Positions 16,762 through 25,764 are shown, numbered from the stretch's first letter. The stretch is DNA of 64,000 nucleotides from Streptomyces sp. RB17 (GCF_009604455.1 NZ_WEGL01000010.1:124001-188000); one strand, 5' to 3'. Numbers and translations: made by a program. The notes: generated from the sequence alone by a model not told the origin.

Positions 16762-18341
16762 CCGGGGCGGCCCGGCCCGCCGTCCAACTGCGCCGCCTGC
16801 TGGTGGCGGCGGCCTCGGCCGGCACCGGCTTCCTCCTGCTGTCCTGCTTCGGCTACGCCCTGAACCACCCCGAGGCCGCGGACGCCGCCGCGCTGCGGCT
16901 CGCCTGGTGCACCGTGCCGCTCGCCGCCACGGTGTACTTCGCGCTCGCCGTCGCCCGCACCGACCCCGGCACCCGGCCGCGCACGGGCCTGTCCGCCGTC
17001 GGCCTGGGTCCGGCGCGCCTGATGGCGTACGCCGCGCTGACCACGGCCCTGTCCTGCACGGTGGGCTCGCTGCTCGCCCTACTGGTCTTCCTCCAGCTGC
17101 GCGGCGACCTCGCGGGCGCGCCCTTCCACGGCGCGACGACGGACTTCCTGGCCGCGGGCAGACACCTGCCCGTCCCGGCAACCCTGACCCTGCTGGGCCT
17201 GGTCCCGGCCGCCGCCTCGACCGCGGTGGCCCTCACCCTGCGCCCGAAGGACCCCCGCCCCGCCACCCCGCTCCTGCGCAGGTACGGCCGATTCGGGGCG
17301 TACGGCTACTCGGTGGCCCGGGAGACGTTCGGGACGTACGGAAGGTTCGGGGCGCGACGGCGGCCGGGGGCGGCCGGGGCCCCTCGCGACGAGCACGGCC
17401 AGGCGGACGACGGCGCACAGCCCGGGGGCCGGCCGGGGGGCGCGCGCGACGAGGGCGAACGGCCCGAGGACGCACGCGCCCACGGAGCACAGTCCGGGGG
17501 CAGCACGGGTGCCCACGGCGAACAGCCCGGCGGCACAGGTGCCTACGGCGAGCGACCCGGCCACCGGCCGGCGAGCGCACGCGACCACGGCCCGCAACGC
17601 GATCCCCACCTCGCGGGCAGCCGTGACGACGGCGCACCACCCCATCCGCATTCCGCAGGCAGTCGTGCCACCGCGGCGGCATCGGTCGGCGCGGACGGCA
17701 ACCACACAGCGCCGGGCAGCGAGACCGACCCCGAGCCCCCGGCCCCGGACTGGACCGACGGCACCCTGCGACCCCCCAAAGACGCCCCCGTCGGCCTCCC
17801 TTGGGGCATCGCCCTCCTCGCCACCGGCCTCGCCGCCCAGGCCTACGCCGACCACTCGAACGCCGCCGTGCTCCTCGGCTGGCTCCTCACCGCGACCGGC
17901 CTGGTGCTGGCCGCCCCCGGCCTGACCCACCTGTGCGGCCTTCTCCTGCAGTGCTCCCGCCCGGGCGCCCTCCGCCTCCTCGCCGGCCGGGTCCTCATGA
18001 CGGAGGCCACCCGCATCGGCCGCCCCCTGGGCGTGGTCTGCGCGGTCGGGTCCGCCGGCTACGCCATGACCACGCTGTACGCGGGCTCGGCACCGGCGTT
18101 CGGCCCCCTGACCACCTTCGCCGCGCTCCTCGTCACCGGCTGCACGGTCGCCACCCTCCTCACCGCGGCCGTGGAGACCCGCCAGTGCCGGGCCGACACG
18201 ACCGCCGCGCTGCTCCGGCTCGGCGCCCCGGCCTCGATGCTGCGCGCCGCCGCGGCCCTGCGCGCGGCGGCCCTGCTGACGCTGTTCGGCCCGCTCACCC
18301 TGGTCGTCGCCGCCCTGGCGGCCCTCCCGAGGGACCGGTGA
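16743..18341 (+). CDS. FtsX-like ABC permease with long hydrophilic insert
   Basis: 532 residues from GTG 16743, overlapping the ATPase gene by 19 bp. Four hydrophobic segments lie in residues 10-165 and about five more in 350-532. Between them (about 180-350) is a low-complexity hydrophilic stretch rich in Gly, Arg, Asp, His and Ala with loose repeats of the form HGAQSGG / HGEQPGG / YGERPG. The partner ATPase is of the LolD/MacB class, so an FtsX-type exporter or stress-linked complex is likely. The cargo is unknown. The insert is probably extracytoplasmic or a disordered loop and is likely to vary between species. Confidence 0.72.
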   Translation: MVALRLTGAARPAVQLRRLLVAAASAGTGFLLLSCFGYALNHPEAADAAALRLAWCTVPLAATVYFALAVARTDPGTRPRTGLSAVGLGPARLMAYAALTTALSCTVGSLLALLVFLQLRGDLAGAPFHGATTDFLAAGRHLPVPATLTLLGLVPAAASTAVALTLRPKDPRPATPLLRRYGRFGAYGYSVARETFGTYGRFGARRRPGAAGAPRDEHGQADDGAQPGGRPGGARDEGERPEDARAHGAQSGGSTGAHGEQPGGTGAYGERPGHRPASARDHGPQRDPHLAGSRDDGAPPHPHSAGSRATAAASVGADGNHTAPGSETDPEPPAPDWTDGTLRPPKDAPVGLPWGIALLATGLAAQAYADHSNAAVLLGWLLTATGLVLAAPGLTHLCGLLLQCSRPGALRLLAGRVLMTEATRIGRPLGVVCAVGSAGYAMTTLYAGSAPAFGPLTTFAALLVTGCTVATLLTAAVETRQCRADTTAALLRLGAPASMLRAAAALRAAALLTLFGPLTLVVAALAALPRDR

Positions 18342-18457
18342 AAAAGATCTCCGCCGACCGATGAGTTCTCCCGTGGCCCCCGGTCTACCCACCGAACACA
18401 CCGACCCCGGCGATGAACCACCACAGACCACCACGGACCACCACGGGAGAGAGACCC

Positions 18458-18865
18458 ATGTACCAGCAGATGATCTTCGTGAACCTGCCCGTGAACGACC
18501 TCGACGCCTCGAAGAAGTTCTTCACGGAGCTCGGCTACACGATCAACCCGCAGTTCAGCGACGAGAAGGCCGCCTCCGTGGTGATCAGCGACACCATCGT
18601 CGCGATGCTGCTCACCAAGCCGTTCTACGCGACCTTCACCGACAAGGAGATCGCCGACGCCGCGAAGACCAGTGAGGTGCTGGTCGCGCTGAGCGCCGAG
18701 AGCCGCGAGAAGGTCGACGAACTGGTGGACAAGGCCCTCGCGGCGGGCGCCACCCCGAGCGGCCGGACCCAGGACCACGGCTTCATGTACGGCCGGGCCT
18801 TCGACGACCTCGACGGCCACACCTGGGAGGTCATCTGGATGGACCCCGCGGCGGTCCAGGGCTGA
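18458..18865 (+). CDS. VOC-superfamily (glyoxalase/bleomycin-resistance-like) protein
   Basis: 135 residues with the beta-alpha-beta-beta-beta pattern of the vicinal oxygen chelate fold: MIFVNLPVNDLDASKKFFTELGY at the start and MYGRAFDDLDGHTWEVIWMD at the end (DxDGHxWE, with the metal-ligand Glu). The function of this subfamily is unknown. ATG 18458 follows GGGAGAGAG. The 40 bases before it contain three imperfect copies of ACCACCAC(G/A), a minor tandem repeat. Transcribed in the same direction as its neighbours. Confidence 0.85.
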   Translation: MYQQMIFVNLPVNDLDASKKFFTELGYTINPQFSDEKAASVVISDTIVAMLLTKPFYATFTDKEIADAAKTSEVLVALSAESREKVDELVDKALAAGATPSGRTQDHGFMYGRAFDDLDGHTWEVIWMDPAAVQG

Positions 18866-18881
18866 CACCTAGCATGGGCGG

Positions 18882-20000
18882 GTGCATCCGACACCCGCCC
18901 AGCCTGCCGCCCACGACCGCGAGATCGAGTCCCTCGCCGAGTTCGACGAGGTCGTCGCCGAGCACGGCACACTCGCCGGATACCGCTTCCAGGCCGTCGA
19001 CCTGACAGGCCGTACGGAAGCCCTGCTCACCCTCGACACCACGGGCGCCGTCTTCCTCGGCTGCCCGATGGCCCCCGAGGCCGCCGCCCACGTCCGGTCG
19101 GCCGGCGCCCTCGTCTTCCCGCCCGTACCGGGCCTCCCCTTCGACCCGTACCGCGCCTTCGCCTACACGCCCGACGAACTCTTCGAGTCGCTGGAGAACG
19201 GCTACGAGGCGACGGTGGACGCCAAGACCTACGCCTGGTTCCAGGAGACGAAGGCCGACGGCGACATATTCGCCTCCATGCTCCGCTCGATCCACGACGA
19301 CGCCGCCTCCGACGCCCTCGACGAACTCCTCGTCGGCGCCCGGGTGGTGGGTGTCATGGGCGGCCACGCGATGGCCCGCGGTACCGCCGAGTACGCCGGC
19401 GCCGCGCGGCTCGGCCGCGAGCTGGCCCGCGCCGGGTTCACGGTGGCCACCGGCGGCGGGCCCGGTGCGATGGAGGCCGCGAACCTCGGCGCGTACGCCG
19501 CCCCGTTCCGCGACGAGATGCTGCACGACGCCCTACGGCTCCTGGCGAAGACCCCCTCGTTCCGGCCGTCCGTCACCGACTGGGCGCGCGCCGCGTTCGA
19601 GGTCCGCGAACGCTGGCCGGGCGGCGGTGCGTCGGTGGGCATCCCCACCTGGTTCTACGGCCACGAGCCGCCCAACGCCTTCGCCGCGCACACGGCCAAG
19701 TACTTCGCCAACGCCACCCGCGAGGACGGCCTGCTGGCCCGCTCCGACGCCGGGGTCGTCTTCCTGCCGGGCGCCGCCGGGACCGTACAGGAGATCTTCG
19801 ACAACGCGACGCCGAACTACTACGGGTCGCGCGGTGAGCCGACGCCGATGGTGCTGGTCGACGAGGAGCACTGGACACGAGAGTTGCCGGCCTGGCCGCT
19901 GTTGCGGTCGTTGGCACGGGGACGGTCGATGGAGTCCCGTATCGCCCTGGTTGACCGGATCGAGCAGGCCCCGGACGCGATCAAACGTCTCGGTGGTTAA
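18882..20000 (+). CDS. LOG/TIGR00730-family Rossmann-fold protein (putative nucleotide phosphoribohydrolase)
   Basis: 372 residues, longer than cytokinin-type LOG proteins because of an N-terminal domain of about 130 residues. The family motifs are present: GGHAMARG, ATGGGPGAMEAAN and PGAAGTVQEIFDN (PGGxGTxxE type). LOG enzymes cleave the N-glycosidic bond of nucleoside monophosphates, and the long version resembles the PpnN/YgdH class. Catalytic Glu (VQE) and the GGGPG loop are kept, so activity is likely. It starts at GTG 18882, 16 bases after the VOC gene stop, suggesting co-transcription. Confidence 0.78.
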   Translation: MHPTPAQPAAHDREIESLAEFDEVVAEHGTLAGYRFQAVDLTGRTEALLTLDTTGAVFLGCPMAPEAAAHVRSAGALVFPPVPGLPFDPYRAFAYTPDELFESLENGYEATVDAKTYAWFQETKADGDIFASMLRSIHDDAASDALDELLVGARVVGVMGGHAMARGTAEYAGAARLGRELARAGFTVATGGGPGAMEAANLGAYAAPFRDEMLHDALRLLAKTPSFRPSVTDWARAAFEVRERWPGGGASVGIPTWFYGHEPPNAFAAHTAKYFANATREDGLLARSDAGVVFLPGAAGTVQEIFDNATPNYYGSRGEPTPMVLVDEEHWTRELPAWPLLRSLARGRSMESRIALVDRIEQAPDAIKRLGG

Positions 20001-20038
20001 TAAGCGAGCAAAGTCAACGACTGTTGGTGGCATATGCG

Positions 20039-20066
20039 TTGACACTGCTTATGGAACGCTTATAGA
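20039..20066 (+). promoter_or_regulatory. Consensus-like promoter for the LAETG protein gene
   Basis: TTGACA (20039-20044), a 16-bp spacer and TATAGA (20061-20066) form one of the few housekeeping-type promoters visible in the window. It leaves a leader of about 90 bases before GTG 20162. Confidence 0.65.
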
Positions 20067-20161
20067 CCTGTGAGCCTCTTGGGGGTGATGGGGCCTCACC
20101 TCATCCGACGCCTCAAATCCCCTTAAACCCCCCGCAGTTATGCACTCTGTAAAGGACAAAC

Positions 20162-20857
20162 GTGTCCATGACTCGCCGCAGCGCACACCGTACCGTGCGC
20201 ATCCTGGGTGTTGCCTCCGCCTCGGCCGCCGTGGTGCTGGGTCTGTCCAGCTCCGCGCTCGCGTGCCAGATCGGTGACTTCTCGGCCGAAGCCACCTGTG
20301 TCGGTGGCAAGGGCCAGATCGTCATCACCGACACCGACTCGTCCCGCACCACCGCTCACATCACCGTGTTCGAGACGAATGACGCTGTCGACACGAAGGT
20401 CGCCGAGACGGACGTCAAGGGTTCCGCCGAGGGCACGAAGACCCCGATCGACGTGGACTGGAAGGCCAAGACCACCTACCGCATCAACGTCAAGGTCGAC
20501 GCCGGCCGATTCCACTTCGACCAGTTCATCACCCCGGACCTGGTCACGCCGGCCGCGGCCTGTGAGACCGACTCCCCGACCCCGCCGGCCTCCTCGACGC
20601 CGAAGCCGTCGCCGTCGACGTCCGCTCCGAGCGGGTCGGCGACCCCGACTCCGTCGGCCTCCGAGTCCAGCTCCGCCCCGGCGAGCGCCGCGCCGAGCAA
20701 CGCGCCCTCCCCGGCGGCCGGTGACTCGAACCTCGCCGAGACCGGTGCCAACTCCAACACCGGCCTGATCGCCGGCATCGCGGGCGCGCTGGTCGTCGTC
20801 GGCGGTGGCGCGGTCTACTTCGGCATGCGCCGTCGTGGAGCGCGCGGCAACGGCTGA
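20162..20857 (+). CDS. LAETG sortase-anchored surface protein
   Basis: 231 residues. A Sec signal peptide (RRSAHRTVRILG, hydrophobic core, cleavage after SSALA) is followed by a roughly 110-residue beta-rich domain with two early cysteines. After that come a Pro/Ser/Thr/Ala-rich wall-spanning stretch (about 138-185), LAETG at residues 191-195, a hydrophobic helix and a basic tail (MRRRGARGNG). This is the standard layout of Streptomyces class E sortase (LAxTG) substrates attached to peptidoglycan. GTG 20162 is preferred over ATG 20168 because AAAGGA is 5 bases upstream. The ligand or role is unknown. Confidence 0.88.
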   Translation: MSMTRRSAHRTVRILGVASASAAVVLGLSSSALACQIGDFSAEATCVGGKGQIVITDTDSSRTTAHITVFETNDAVDTKVAETDVKGSAEGTKTPIDVDWKAKTTYRINVKVDAGRFHFDQFITPDLVTPAAACETDSPTPPASSTPKPSPSTSAPSGSATPTPSASESSSAPASAAPSNAPSPAAGDSNLAETGANSNTGLIAGIAGALVVVGGGAVYFGMRRRGARGNG

Positions 20858-20884
20858 CGCCTCGCCCGCCTCACCAGTACGCCA

Positions 20885-20923
20885 CCGCGGCCCGTCCCCC
20901 TATCCCCAGGGGACGGGCCGCGG
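20885..20923. terminator. Strong bidirectional terminator
   Basis: CCGCGGCCCGTCCCC pairs perfectly (15 bp) with GGGGACGGGCCGCGG across a 9-base loop. It lies between the convergent LAETG gene and the DinB/MPI-family gene. Confidence 0.9.
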
Positions 20924-20942
20924 TCGTATGCGGGGGGCAGGG

Positions 20943-21740
20943 TCAGCCGAAGGTGGCCCGCTCCAGCCAGAACTCCAGCAACTCGCGCTCGCCCAGCACC
21001 TCGAGCCCGGGCGCGTCCAGCGGCAGCCGCCGGTAGAAGGCCAGCAGCACGGAGGTGAGCGGTCCGCGCAGGGCGACCGTGGCCTTCTCGTGGCCGCGCC
21101 GCCAGGTGACTCCGTCCTCGCCCAGTTCGATCAGCCACTCGGCGTTCAGCGCGGGGGCGGCGTCGGTGGCGTGCAGGTGGATGCTGCGACCCGGGCCGCG
21201 CAGTTCCTTCGCCGCATCGTGCGGGATGTTCCGCTGCGCCCACTCCACGATCTCCAGCCACTCGTCCACCGCGTCGGCGGCGATCTCCGGCGCCACCTCG
21301 TACGGCAGTCCGGCCGCGAGCGTCGCGTCGGCGCGGTGCACGGTGATCTCGTGGGCCATCCGGCGCGCCCAGAACCCGGAGTTCGGCACTCCGGCCCAGG
21401 TCCACACCTTGGTGTCCGGCCCGGCCTCGCGCAGCGCGCCGACGACCAGCTCGCCGGTCTCCGCCAGCCAGGCGTCCAGGGCCCCGGCGTCGCCCCGCTG
21501 CCCCGGCCCGCCAGCCAGCGTGATCCGCTCCTCCGGGATGTTCTCCTGGGCCCGGCCGCGCACCAGGGCGTCCACCCAGCGCAGGGCGCCGCCCATATGT
21601 CGTACGAGGTCCTCCAGCGACCAGTCCGGGCAGGTCGGCACGGTCGCGGACAGGTCGGCGCCCGAGGTCACCACCGACCTCAGCTGCTCGACCTGGTGGG
21701 CGATTTCGTCGCAGTAGCGCTCATGCGCGAGCAGGGTCAT
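20943..21740 (-). CDS. Maleylpyruvate isomerase / DinB-superfamily protein (TIGR03083)
   Basis: 265 residues. The N-terminal four-helix DinB-like domain is visible from VPTCPDWSLEDLVRHMGGALRW (first His) and RRMAHEITVHRADA (second and third His), the usual triad for a metal. The C-terminal part (about 185-265) matches the mycothiol-dependent isomerase C-terminal domain (ALRGPLTSVLLAFYRRLP). Actinobacterial members are thought to be mycothiol-dependent enzymes; the substrate is unknown. ATG 21740 lies 45 bp from nothing on the minus strand, so it probably has its own promoter. Confidence 0.82.
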   Translation of the reverse strand: MTLLAHERYCDEIAHQVEQLRSVVTSGADLSATVPTCPDWSLEDLVRHMGGALRWVDALVRGRAQENIPEERITLAGGPGQRGDAGALDAWLAETGELVVGALREAGPDTKVWTWAGVPNSGFWARRMAHEITVHRADATLAAGLPYEVAPEIAADAVDEWLEIVEWAQRNIPHDAAKELRGPGRSIHLHATDAAPALNAEWLIELGEDGVTWRRGHEKATVALRGPLTSVLLAFYRRLPLDAPGLEVLGERELLEFWLERATFG

Positions 21741-21765
21741 GGCCCCCACCCTAGGGGCGCGATGA

Positions 21766-22785
21766 TCAGTCGAGCACGACGATTTCGGCCGCGTCGAACT
21801 CCACGCCCACCCCGTCCCCGGCCTCGGGCGCCTCCCGCAGCGGGCATGCCGCCTCCAGACGCGGACCGTCCGCGGGCTGGAGGTGGACCGCCACATGGGT
21901 GCCCCTGAAGGTGCGCGCGGTCACCGTGCACGGAAGGCCGGTGTCGGCCGCCACGAGCCGTACCCCGGCGGGCCGGACCAGGAGCGTGCGCGCGCCCTGC
22001 GGGGAGCCGTCGGGGACCGGCAGCTTGCCCCAGGGGCTGTCGGCGGCCGTACCGGCGACGGTCGCCGGTACCACGTTGTCGAAGCCGAGGAAGCGGGCCA
22101 CGAACGCGTCGGCGGGCCGCTGCCACACCTGGAGCGGGGTGCCGGACTGCGCGATCCGCCCGTCCCGCATCACCACCACCCGGTCGGCCAGCGCGAACGC
22201 CTCGCCCTGGTCGTGGGTGACGGCGAGTACGGTCGTACCCAACCGGCCGAACAGTTCCCGCAGTTCGACCACGAGGCGTTCGCGCAGCGAGCGGTCGAGC
22301 TGGCCGAGCGGTTCGTCGAGCATGAGCAGCCGGGGCCGGGGCGCCAGTGCCCGGGCGAGGGCGACGCGCTGCTGCTCGCCGCCGGACAGGGAGGCCACGG
22401 CGCGCCGGGCGGACCCGGGCAGCCCGACCAGGTCCAGCAACTGCCCGACCTCCGCGTCGCGTTCACCCTTGGCGATGCCGTGCATACGCGGCCCGAACGC
22501 CACGTTCGCGCCGACGTCCCGCTGCGGGAACAGCTGGTGGTCCTGGAACATCAGCCCGACGCCGCGCCGATGCGCGGGCACGCCCGACTGGTCGCGGCCG
22601 TCGAGCAACACGCGTCCGCCGGTGAGGGGCTGGAGCCCGGCGACCGCCCGCAGCAGGGTCGACTTCCCGCTGCCGCTGGGGCCCAGCACACACACCACCT
22701 CGTGCTCGGCGACGTCGAGATCGACGGCGTCGAGCACGGCCCGCCCGCCGAAGCGCACGGTCGCGGCATCGAGGCTCAGCAGCAT
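21766..22785 (-). CDS. Thiamin-type ABC transporter ATPase
   Basis: 339 residues. Walker A GPSGSGKST, Q-loop FQDHQLFPQ, signature LSGGEQQR, Walker B LLMLDEP and H-loop VTHDQ are all intact. A C-terminal TOBE-like domain of about 100 residues follows (PWGKLPVPDG, TARTFRGTHVAVHLQ). It energises the transporter made with the permease and binding protein upstream. The TPP riboswitch in front of the operon makes thiamin, its phosphates or a precursor the likely cargo. It begins 28 bases after the permease stop. Confidence 0.88.
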   Translation of the reverse strand: MLLSLDAATVRFGGRAVLDAVDLDVAEHEVVCVLGPSGSGKSTLLRAVAGLQPLTGGRVLLDGRDQSGVPAHRRGVGLMFQDHQLFPQRDVGANVAFGPRMHGIAKGERDAEVGQLLDLVGLPGSARRAVASLSGGEQQRVALARALAPRPRLLMLDEPLGQLDRSLRERLVVELRELFGRLGTTVLAVTHDQGEAFALADRVVVMRDGRIAQSGTPLQVWQRPADAFVARFLGFDNVVPATVAGTAADSPWGKLPVPDGSPQGARTLLVRPAGVRLVAADTGLPCTVTARTFRGTHVAVHLQPADGPRLEAACPLREAPEAGDGVGVEFDAAEIVVLD

Positions 22786-22813
22786 CGAGAACTCCCCGGT
22801 CCGGTCAGCAGCA

Positions 22814-24487
22814 TCAGAACTCCCCCGTCCGGTCGGTGCGCAGTCGCTCCAGGATCAGCAGCGCGGCGGCGCACACCACCATCAGAATCGTCGAAAGGGC
22901 CATCGCCTGGCCGTAGTTGAGGTCACCCGGGCGGCTGAGCAGCCGGGCCACGGCGACCGGGAGCGTCGGGTTGTCGGGCCGGGCGATGAACACGGTCGCC
23001 CCGAACTCGCCGAGCGAGACGGCGAACGCGAACCCGGCCGCGACCAGCAGCGCCCGCCCCACCATCGGCAGATCGACCTCCCGCCACACCCGCCAGGGCG
23101 AGGCCCCGAGCACGGCGGCGGCCTCCCGGAGCCGTACGTCCACCGCACGCAGCACGGGCAGCATGGTCCGTACGACGAAGGGGGCGCCGACCAGCGCCTG
23201 TGCGAGCGGGACGAGGATCCAGGACTGTCTGAGGTCCAGCGGCGGCTTGTCGAGGGCGATCAGAAAGCCGAAGCCGACGGTCACGGCGGAGACGCCGAGC
23301 GGCAGCATCAGCAGCGCGTCGAAGCCCCGGACCAGTCGTCCGGCATCCCGGCGGGCAAGCGCGGCGGCCGCGAGACCTCCGATCACGACGGCGATGGCGG
23401 TGGCGGCGACGGCGTACTGCAGCGAGGTCCACACCGCGTGCACGGGCGCCACCAGGAACGTACCGCCGTCGGAGTTCGTCAGCGCCCGGTAGTAGCCGAG
23501 GCCCGGCGCGTCCAGGGAGCGGCGGACGAGGACGGCGAGGGGCAGGACGAGCAGCAGCGCGATGGTGACCAGGACGCCGGCGAGCAGGGCCCACTGCCCG
23601 GCGCCGCGCGGCCGGCGGGCGGTCGCCCTCGGGTCGACGAGCCGCAGCGCGGTCTCCCGGCGCCGTACCGTCCAGGCGTGCACGGCGAGGATCGCGCCGA
23701 CGGCGACGAACTGGACGAGGGTGAGGACGGCGGCCGTGGAGAGATCGAAGACCTCGGAGGTCTGCCGGTAGATCTCCACTTCGAGGGTGGAGAAGGTGGG
23801 GCCGCCGAGGATCTGGACGATGCCGAAGGAAGTGAAGGTGAACAGGAACACCATCAGGGCGGCGGCGGCCACGGCGGGCGCGAGGGCCGCGAGGGTGACC
23901 TTCCGCCAGGCGCCGAGCGGAGAGGCGCCCAGCATGCGGGCGGCCTCCTCCTGCCGGGGGTCGAGCTGGGACCACAGCCCGCCGACGGTCCGTACGACGA
24001 CCGCGTAGTTGAAGAAGACATGGGCCAGCAGGATCGCCCACACCGTGGTGTCCAGCCGTACGCCCCACAGCTCGTCCAGCAGCCCGTCGTGCCCGACGAG
24101 GGCGAGGAACGCGCTGCCGGCGACGACGGTCGGCAGCACGAACGGGACGGTGACGACGGCCCGCAGCACCTGCTTGCCCGGAAAGTCGAGACGGGCGAAG
24201 ACGTACGCGGCGGGCAGCGCGAGCAGCAGGGTGAGCGCGGTGGAGGCGAGCGCCTGCCAGGTGGTGAACCACAGCACGTGCCGGATGTCCGGCTGGGCGA
24301 CCACGTTCGCGATCCGCCCCAACTGCCAGGCGCCGTCCACCTTCAGCCCGCGCGCGACGATCGCGGCCACGGGCCAGGCGAAGAACAGCGCGAAGAACGC
24401 GACGGGCAGGGCCATCAGCCCGAGCCGCGCCGCGCTCCCGCGCCGGTCCCTCGTGCGGGGGGCTACTTCAGTACGAGCGAGGTCCAC
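22814..24487 (-). CDS. Fused double-domain ABC permease, thiamin-type (ThiP-like)
   Basis: 557 residues with 12 predicted membrane segments and two EAA loops (EEAARMLGASPLGAWRKV about residue 200; REAAAVLGASPWRVWREV about 455), i.e. two permease modules in one chain as in ThiP/FbpB. The GTG at 24487 overlaps the binding-protein gene by 25 bp. An internal ATG (about 24417) just before the first helix is an alternative start. It sits between the binding protein and ATPase genes in a TPP-riboswitch-controlled operon. Confidence 0.86.
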   Translation of the reverse strand: MDLARTEVAPRTRDRRGSAARLGLMALPVAFFALFFAWPVAAIVARGLKVDGAWQLGRIANVVAQPDIRHVLWFTTWQALASTALTLLLALPAAYVFARLDFPGKQVLRAVVTVPFVLPTVVAGSAFLALVGHDGLLDELWGVRLDTTVWAILLAHVFFNYAVVVRTVGGLWSQLDPRQEEAARMLGASPLGAWRKVTLAALAPAVAAAALMVFLFTFTSFGIVQILGGPTFSTLEVEIYRQTSEVFDLSTAAVLTLVQFVAVGAILAVHAWTVRRRETALRLVDPRATARRPRGAGQWALLAGVLVTIALLLVLPLAVLVRRSLDAPGLGYYRALTNSDGGTFLVAPVHAVWTSLQYAVAATAIAVVIGGLAAAALARRDAGRLVRGFDALLMLPLGVSAVTVGFGFLIALDKPPLDLRQSWILVPLAQALVGAPFVVRTMLPVLRAVDVRLREAAAVLGASPWRVWREVDLPMVGRALLVAAGFAFAVSLGEFGATVFIARPDNPTLPVAVARLLSRPGDLNYGQAMALSTILMVVCAAALLILERLRTDRTGEF

Positions 24488-25539
24488 GACTTGACCCACT
24501 GGTCGCGGTTGGCGGCGATCTTGCCGGGAGCCATGGTCTCGGGGTGCTGGGCGGCCTTGCCGTACTCGGTGAACTCGGCGGGGACCTTCGCGCCCTGCAC
24601 CACCGGGTAGACGAACATGTTCAGCGGCATGTCCTGCTGGAACTCCTTGGAGACCAGGAAGTCGATGAACGCCTTGGCGCCCTTGGGGTTCTTGGCGTTG
24701 CTGAGCAGCCCGGCGAACTCGATCTGCCGGAAGCAGGTGCCGTACGACACCCCGGTCGGGGCGGTGCTGGGCCGCTTCTTGGCGTAGATGACCTCGGCGG
24801 GCGGGGAGGAGGCGTACGACACGACGAGCGGCCGGTCGCCACCCGCCTTCTTGCCCTCCGAGGAACCGGAGAACTCCTGGTAGTAGGCCTGCTCCCAGCC
24901 GTCGACGACCTTGACGCCGTTGGCCTTGAGCTTCTTCCAGTAGCCCTGCCAGCCGGTGTCGCCGAACTGCGCGGCGCTGCCGAGCAGAAAGCCGAGGCCC
25001 GGCGAGGAGGTGGCGGCGTTCTCGGTGACGAGGAGGTTCTTGTACTGGGGCTCGGCGAGGTCGGCGAACGACTGCGGCGGGGTCAGACGGTGGTCGGCGA
25101 AGTACTTCTTGTCGTAGTTGACGCAGATGTCGCCGTAGTCGATCGGCGTGACCCGGTGCTTGTCCTTGTCGAGCTGGTAGGCGGCGCCGGTCTTGTCGAG
25201 GCCCTTGGCCGTGTACGGCTGGAAGAGGCCGTTGTCGAGGGCGCGGGACAGCAGGGTGTTGTCGACGCCGAAGAAGACGTCGCCCTGCGGGTTGTCCTTG
25301 GTCAGGATCGCCTTGTTGACGGCCTGCCCGGCGTCGCCGTCCTTGAGGACGTGGACCTTGTACCCGGTCTGCTTCTCGAAGTCCTTGAGCACGCTCTTGG
25401 ACACGGCCCACGAGTCGTGGCTCACGAGCGTCACGTTCTTGGAGTCCGCGGACGACGTGGTGTGGCCGCCGGAACCGCACGCGGACAGGCTGATCAGGCC
25501 GAGCCCGACCGCCACGGCCACGAAGGTCTTGTTGTGCAC
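24463..25539 (-). CDS. Thiamin-type ABC transporter substrate-binding lipoprotein (ThiB-like)
   Basis: 358 residues. The signal peptide ends in a lipobox (SLSAC). The mature protein follows the ThiB/iron-binding class: VTLVSHDSWAVSKSVLKDFEKQTGYKV (in parts), GDVFFGVDNTLLSRA, TPIDYGDICVNYD, VVDGWEQAYYQEF and VSYASSPPAEV. GTG 25539 has AGGAGG 8 bases upstream. First gene of the operon, 98 nt downstream of a TPP riboswitch, which strongly supports thiamin or thiamin-precursor uptake. Confidence 0.9.
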   Translation of the reverse strand: MHNKTFVAVAVGLGLISLSACGSGGHTTSSADSKNVTLVSHDSWAVSKSVLKDFEKQTGYKVHVLKDGDAGQAVNKAILTKDNPQGDVFFGVDNTLLSRALDNGLFQPYTAKGLDKTGAAYQLDKDKHRVTPIDYGDICVNYDKKYFADHRLTPPQSFADLAEPQYKNLLVTENAATSSPGLGFLLGSAAQFGDTGWQGYWKKLKANGVKVVDGWEQAYYQEFSGSSEGKKAGGDRPLVVSYASSPPAEVIYAKKRPSTAPTGVSYGTCFRQIEFAGLLSNAKNPKGAKAFIDFLVSKEFQQDMPLNMFVYPVVQGAKVPAEFTEYGKAAQHPETMAPGKIAANRDQWVKSWTSLVLK

Positions 25540-25575
25540 TGGATGTCCTCCTGGGGTTGGCCAGGAAGAGACGCG

Positions 25576-25613
25576 GCCCTGCCCGGGCTCCGCTGGGGAG
25601 ACCCGGGTAGGGC
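25576..25613 (-). terminator. Attenuator hairpin downstream of the TPP riboswitch
   Basis: On the minus strand GCCCUACCCGGG pairs with CCCGGGCAGGGC (12 bp, one mismatch). Its 5' arm (CCCUACCC) is also exactly complementary to the riboswitch 3' end GGGUAGGG (25640-25647). The two pairings exclude each other, as in a terminator/antiterminator pair. Confidence 0.6.
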
Positions 25614-25637
25614 GCAACAGCTTGAGTGATGACCGAA

Positions 25638-25720
25638 CTCCCTACCCAGAATGACCTGGGCGAGGTTCAGAGGGTCTGCGGCCCTGTCCGCCGCACTCTC
25701 AGCGCTGTGGCGCTCCCCTG
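25638..25720 (-). ncRNA. TPP riboswitch (THI element)
   Basis: Reading the minus strand, the conserved elements appear in order: GGGGAGC, GCUGAGAG, a variable stem (UGCGG...CCGCA), ACCCUCUGAACCU and CCAGGU..UCUGGGUAGGGA. These are the hallmark bases of the thiamin pyrophosphate aptamer, including the pyrimidine-sensing CUGAGA and the ACC..CUGAACCU helix junction. It precedes the ThiB/P/Q-like operon and should shut it off when TPP is plentiful. Confidence 0.95.
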
Positions 25721-25764
25721 TCGGAATATGAAGATGTGATGAGACGTAATCGAACGCAGCCAGA

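Noticed and set aside
21899-24610. A 903-codon plus-strand frame across the thiamin ABC genes
   Set aside because: Shadow of the ATPase/permease genes; no domain.
22814-25480. A single 888-codon frame joining the thiamin binding protein region and permease
   Set aside because: The first part is the wrong frame of the binding-protein gene; the permease proper starts about 24487.
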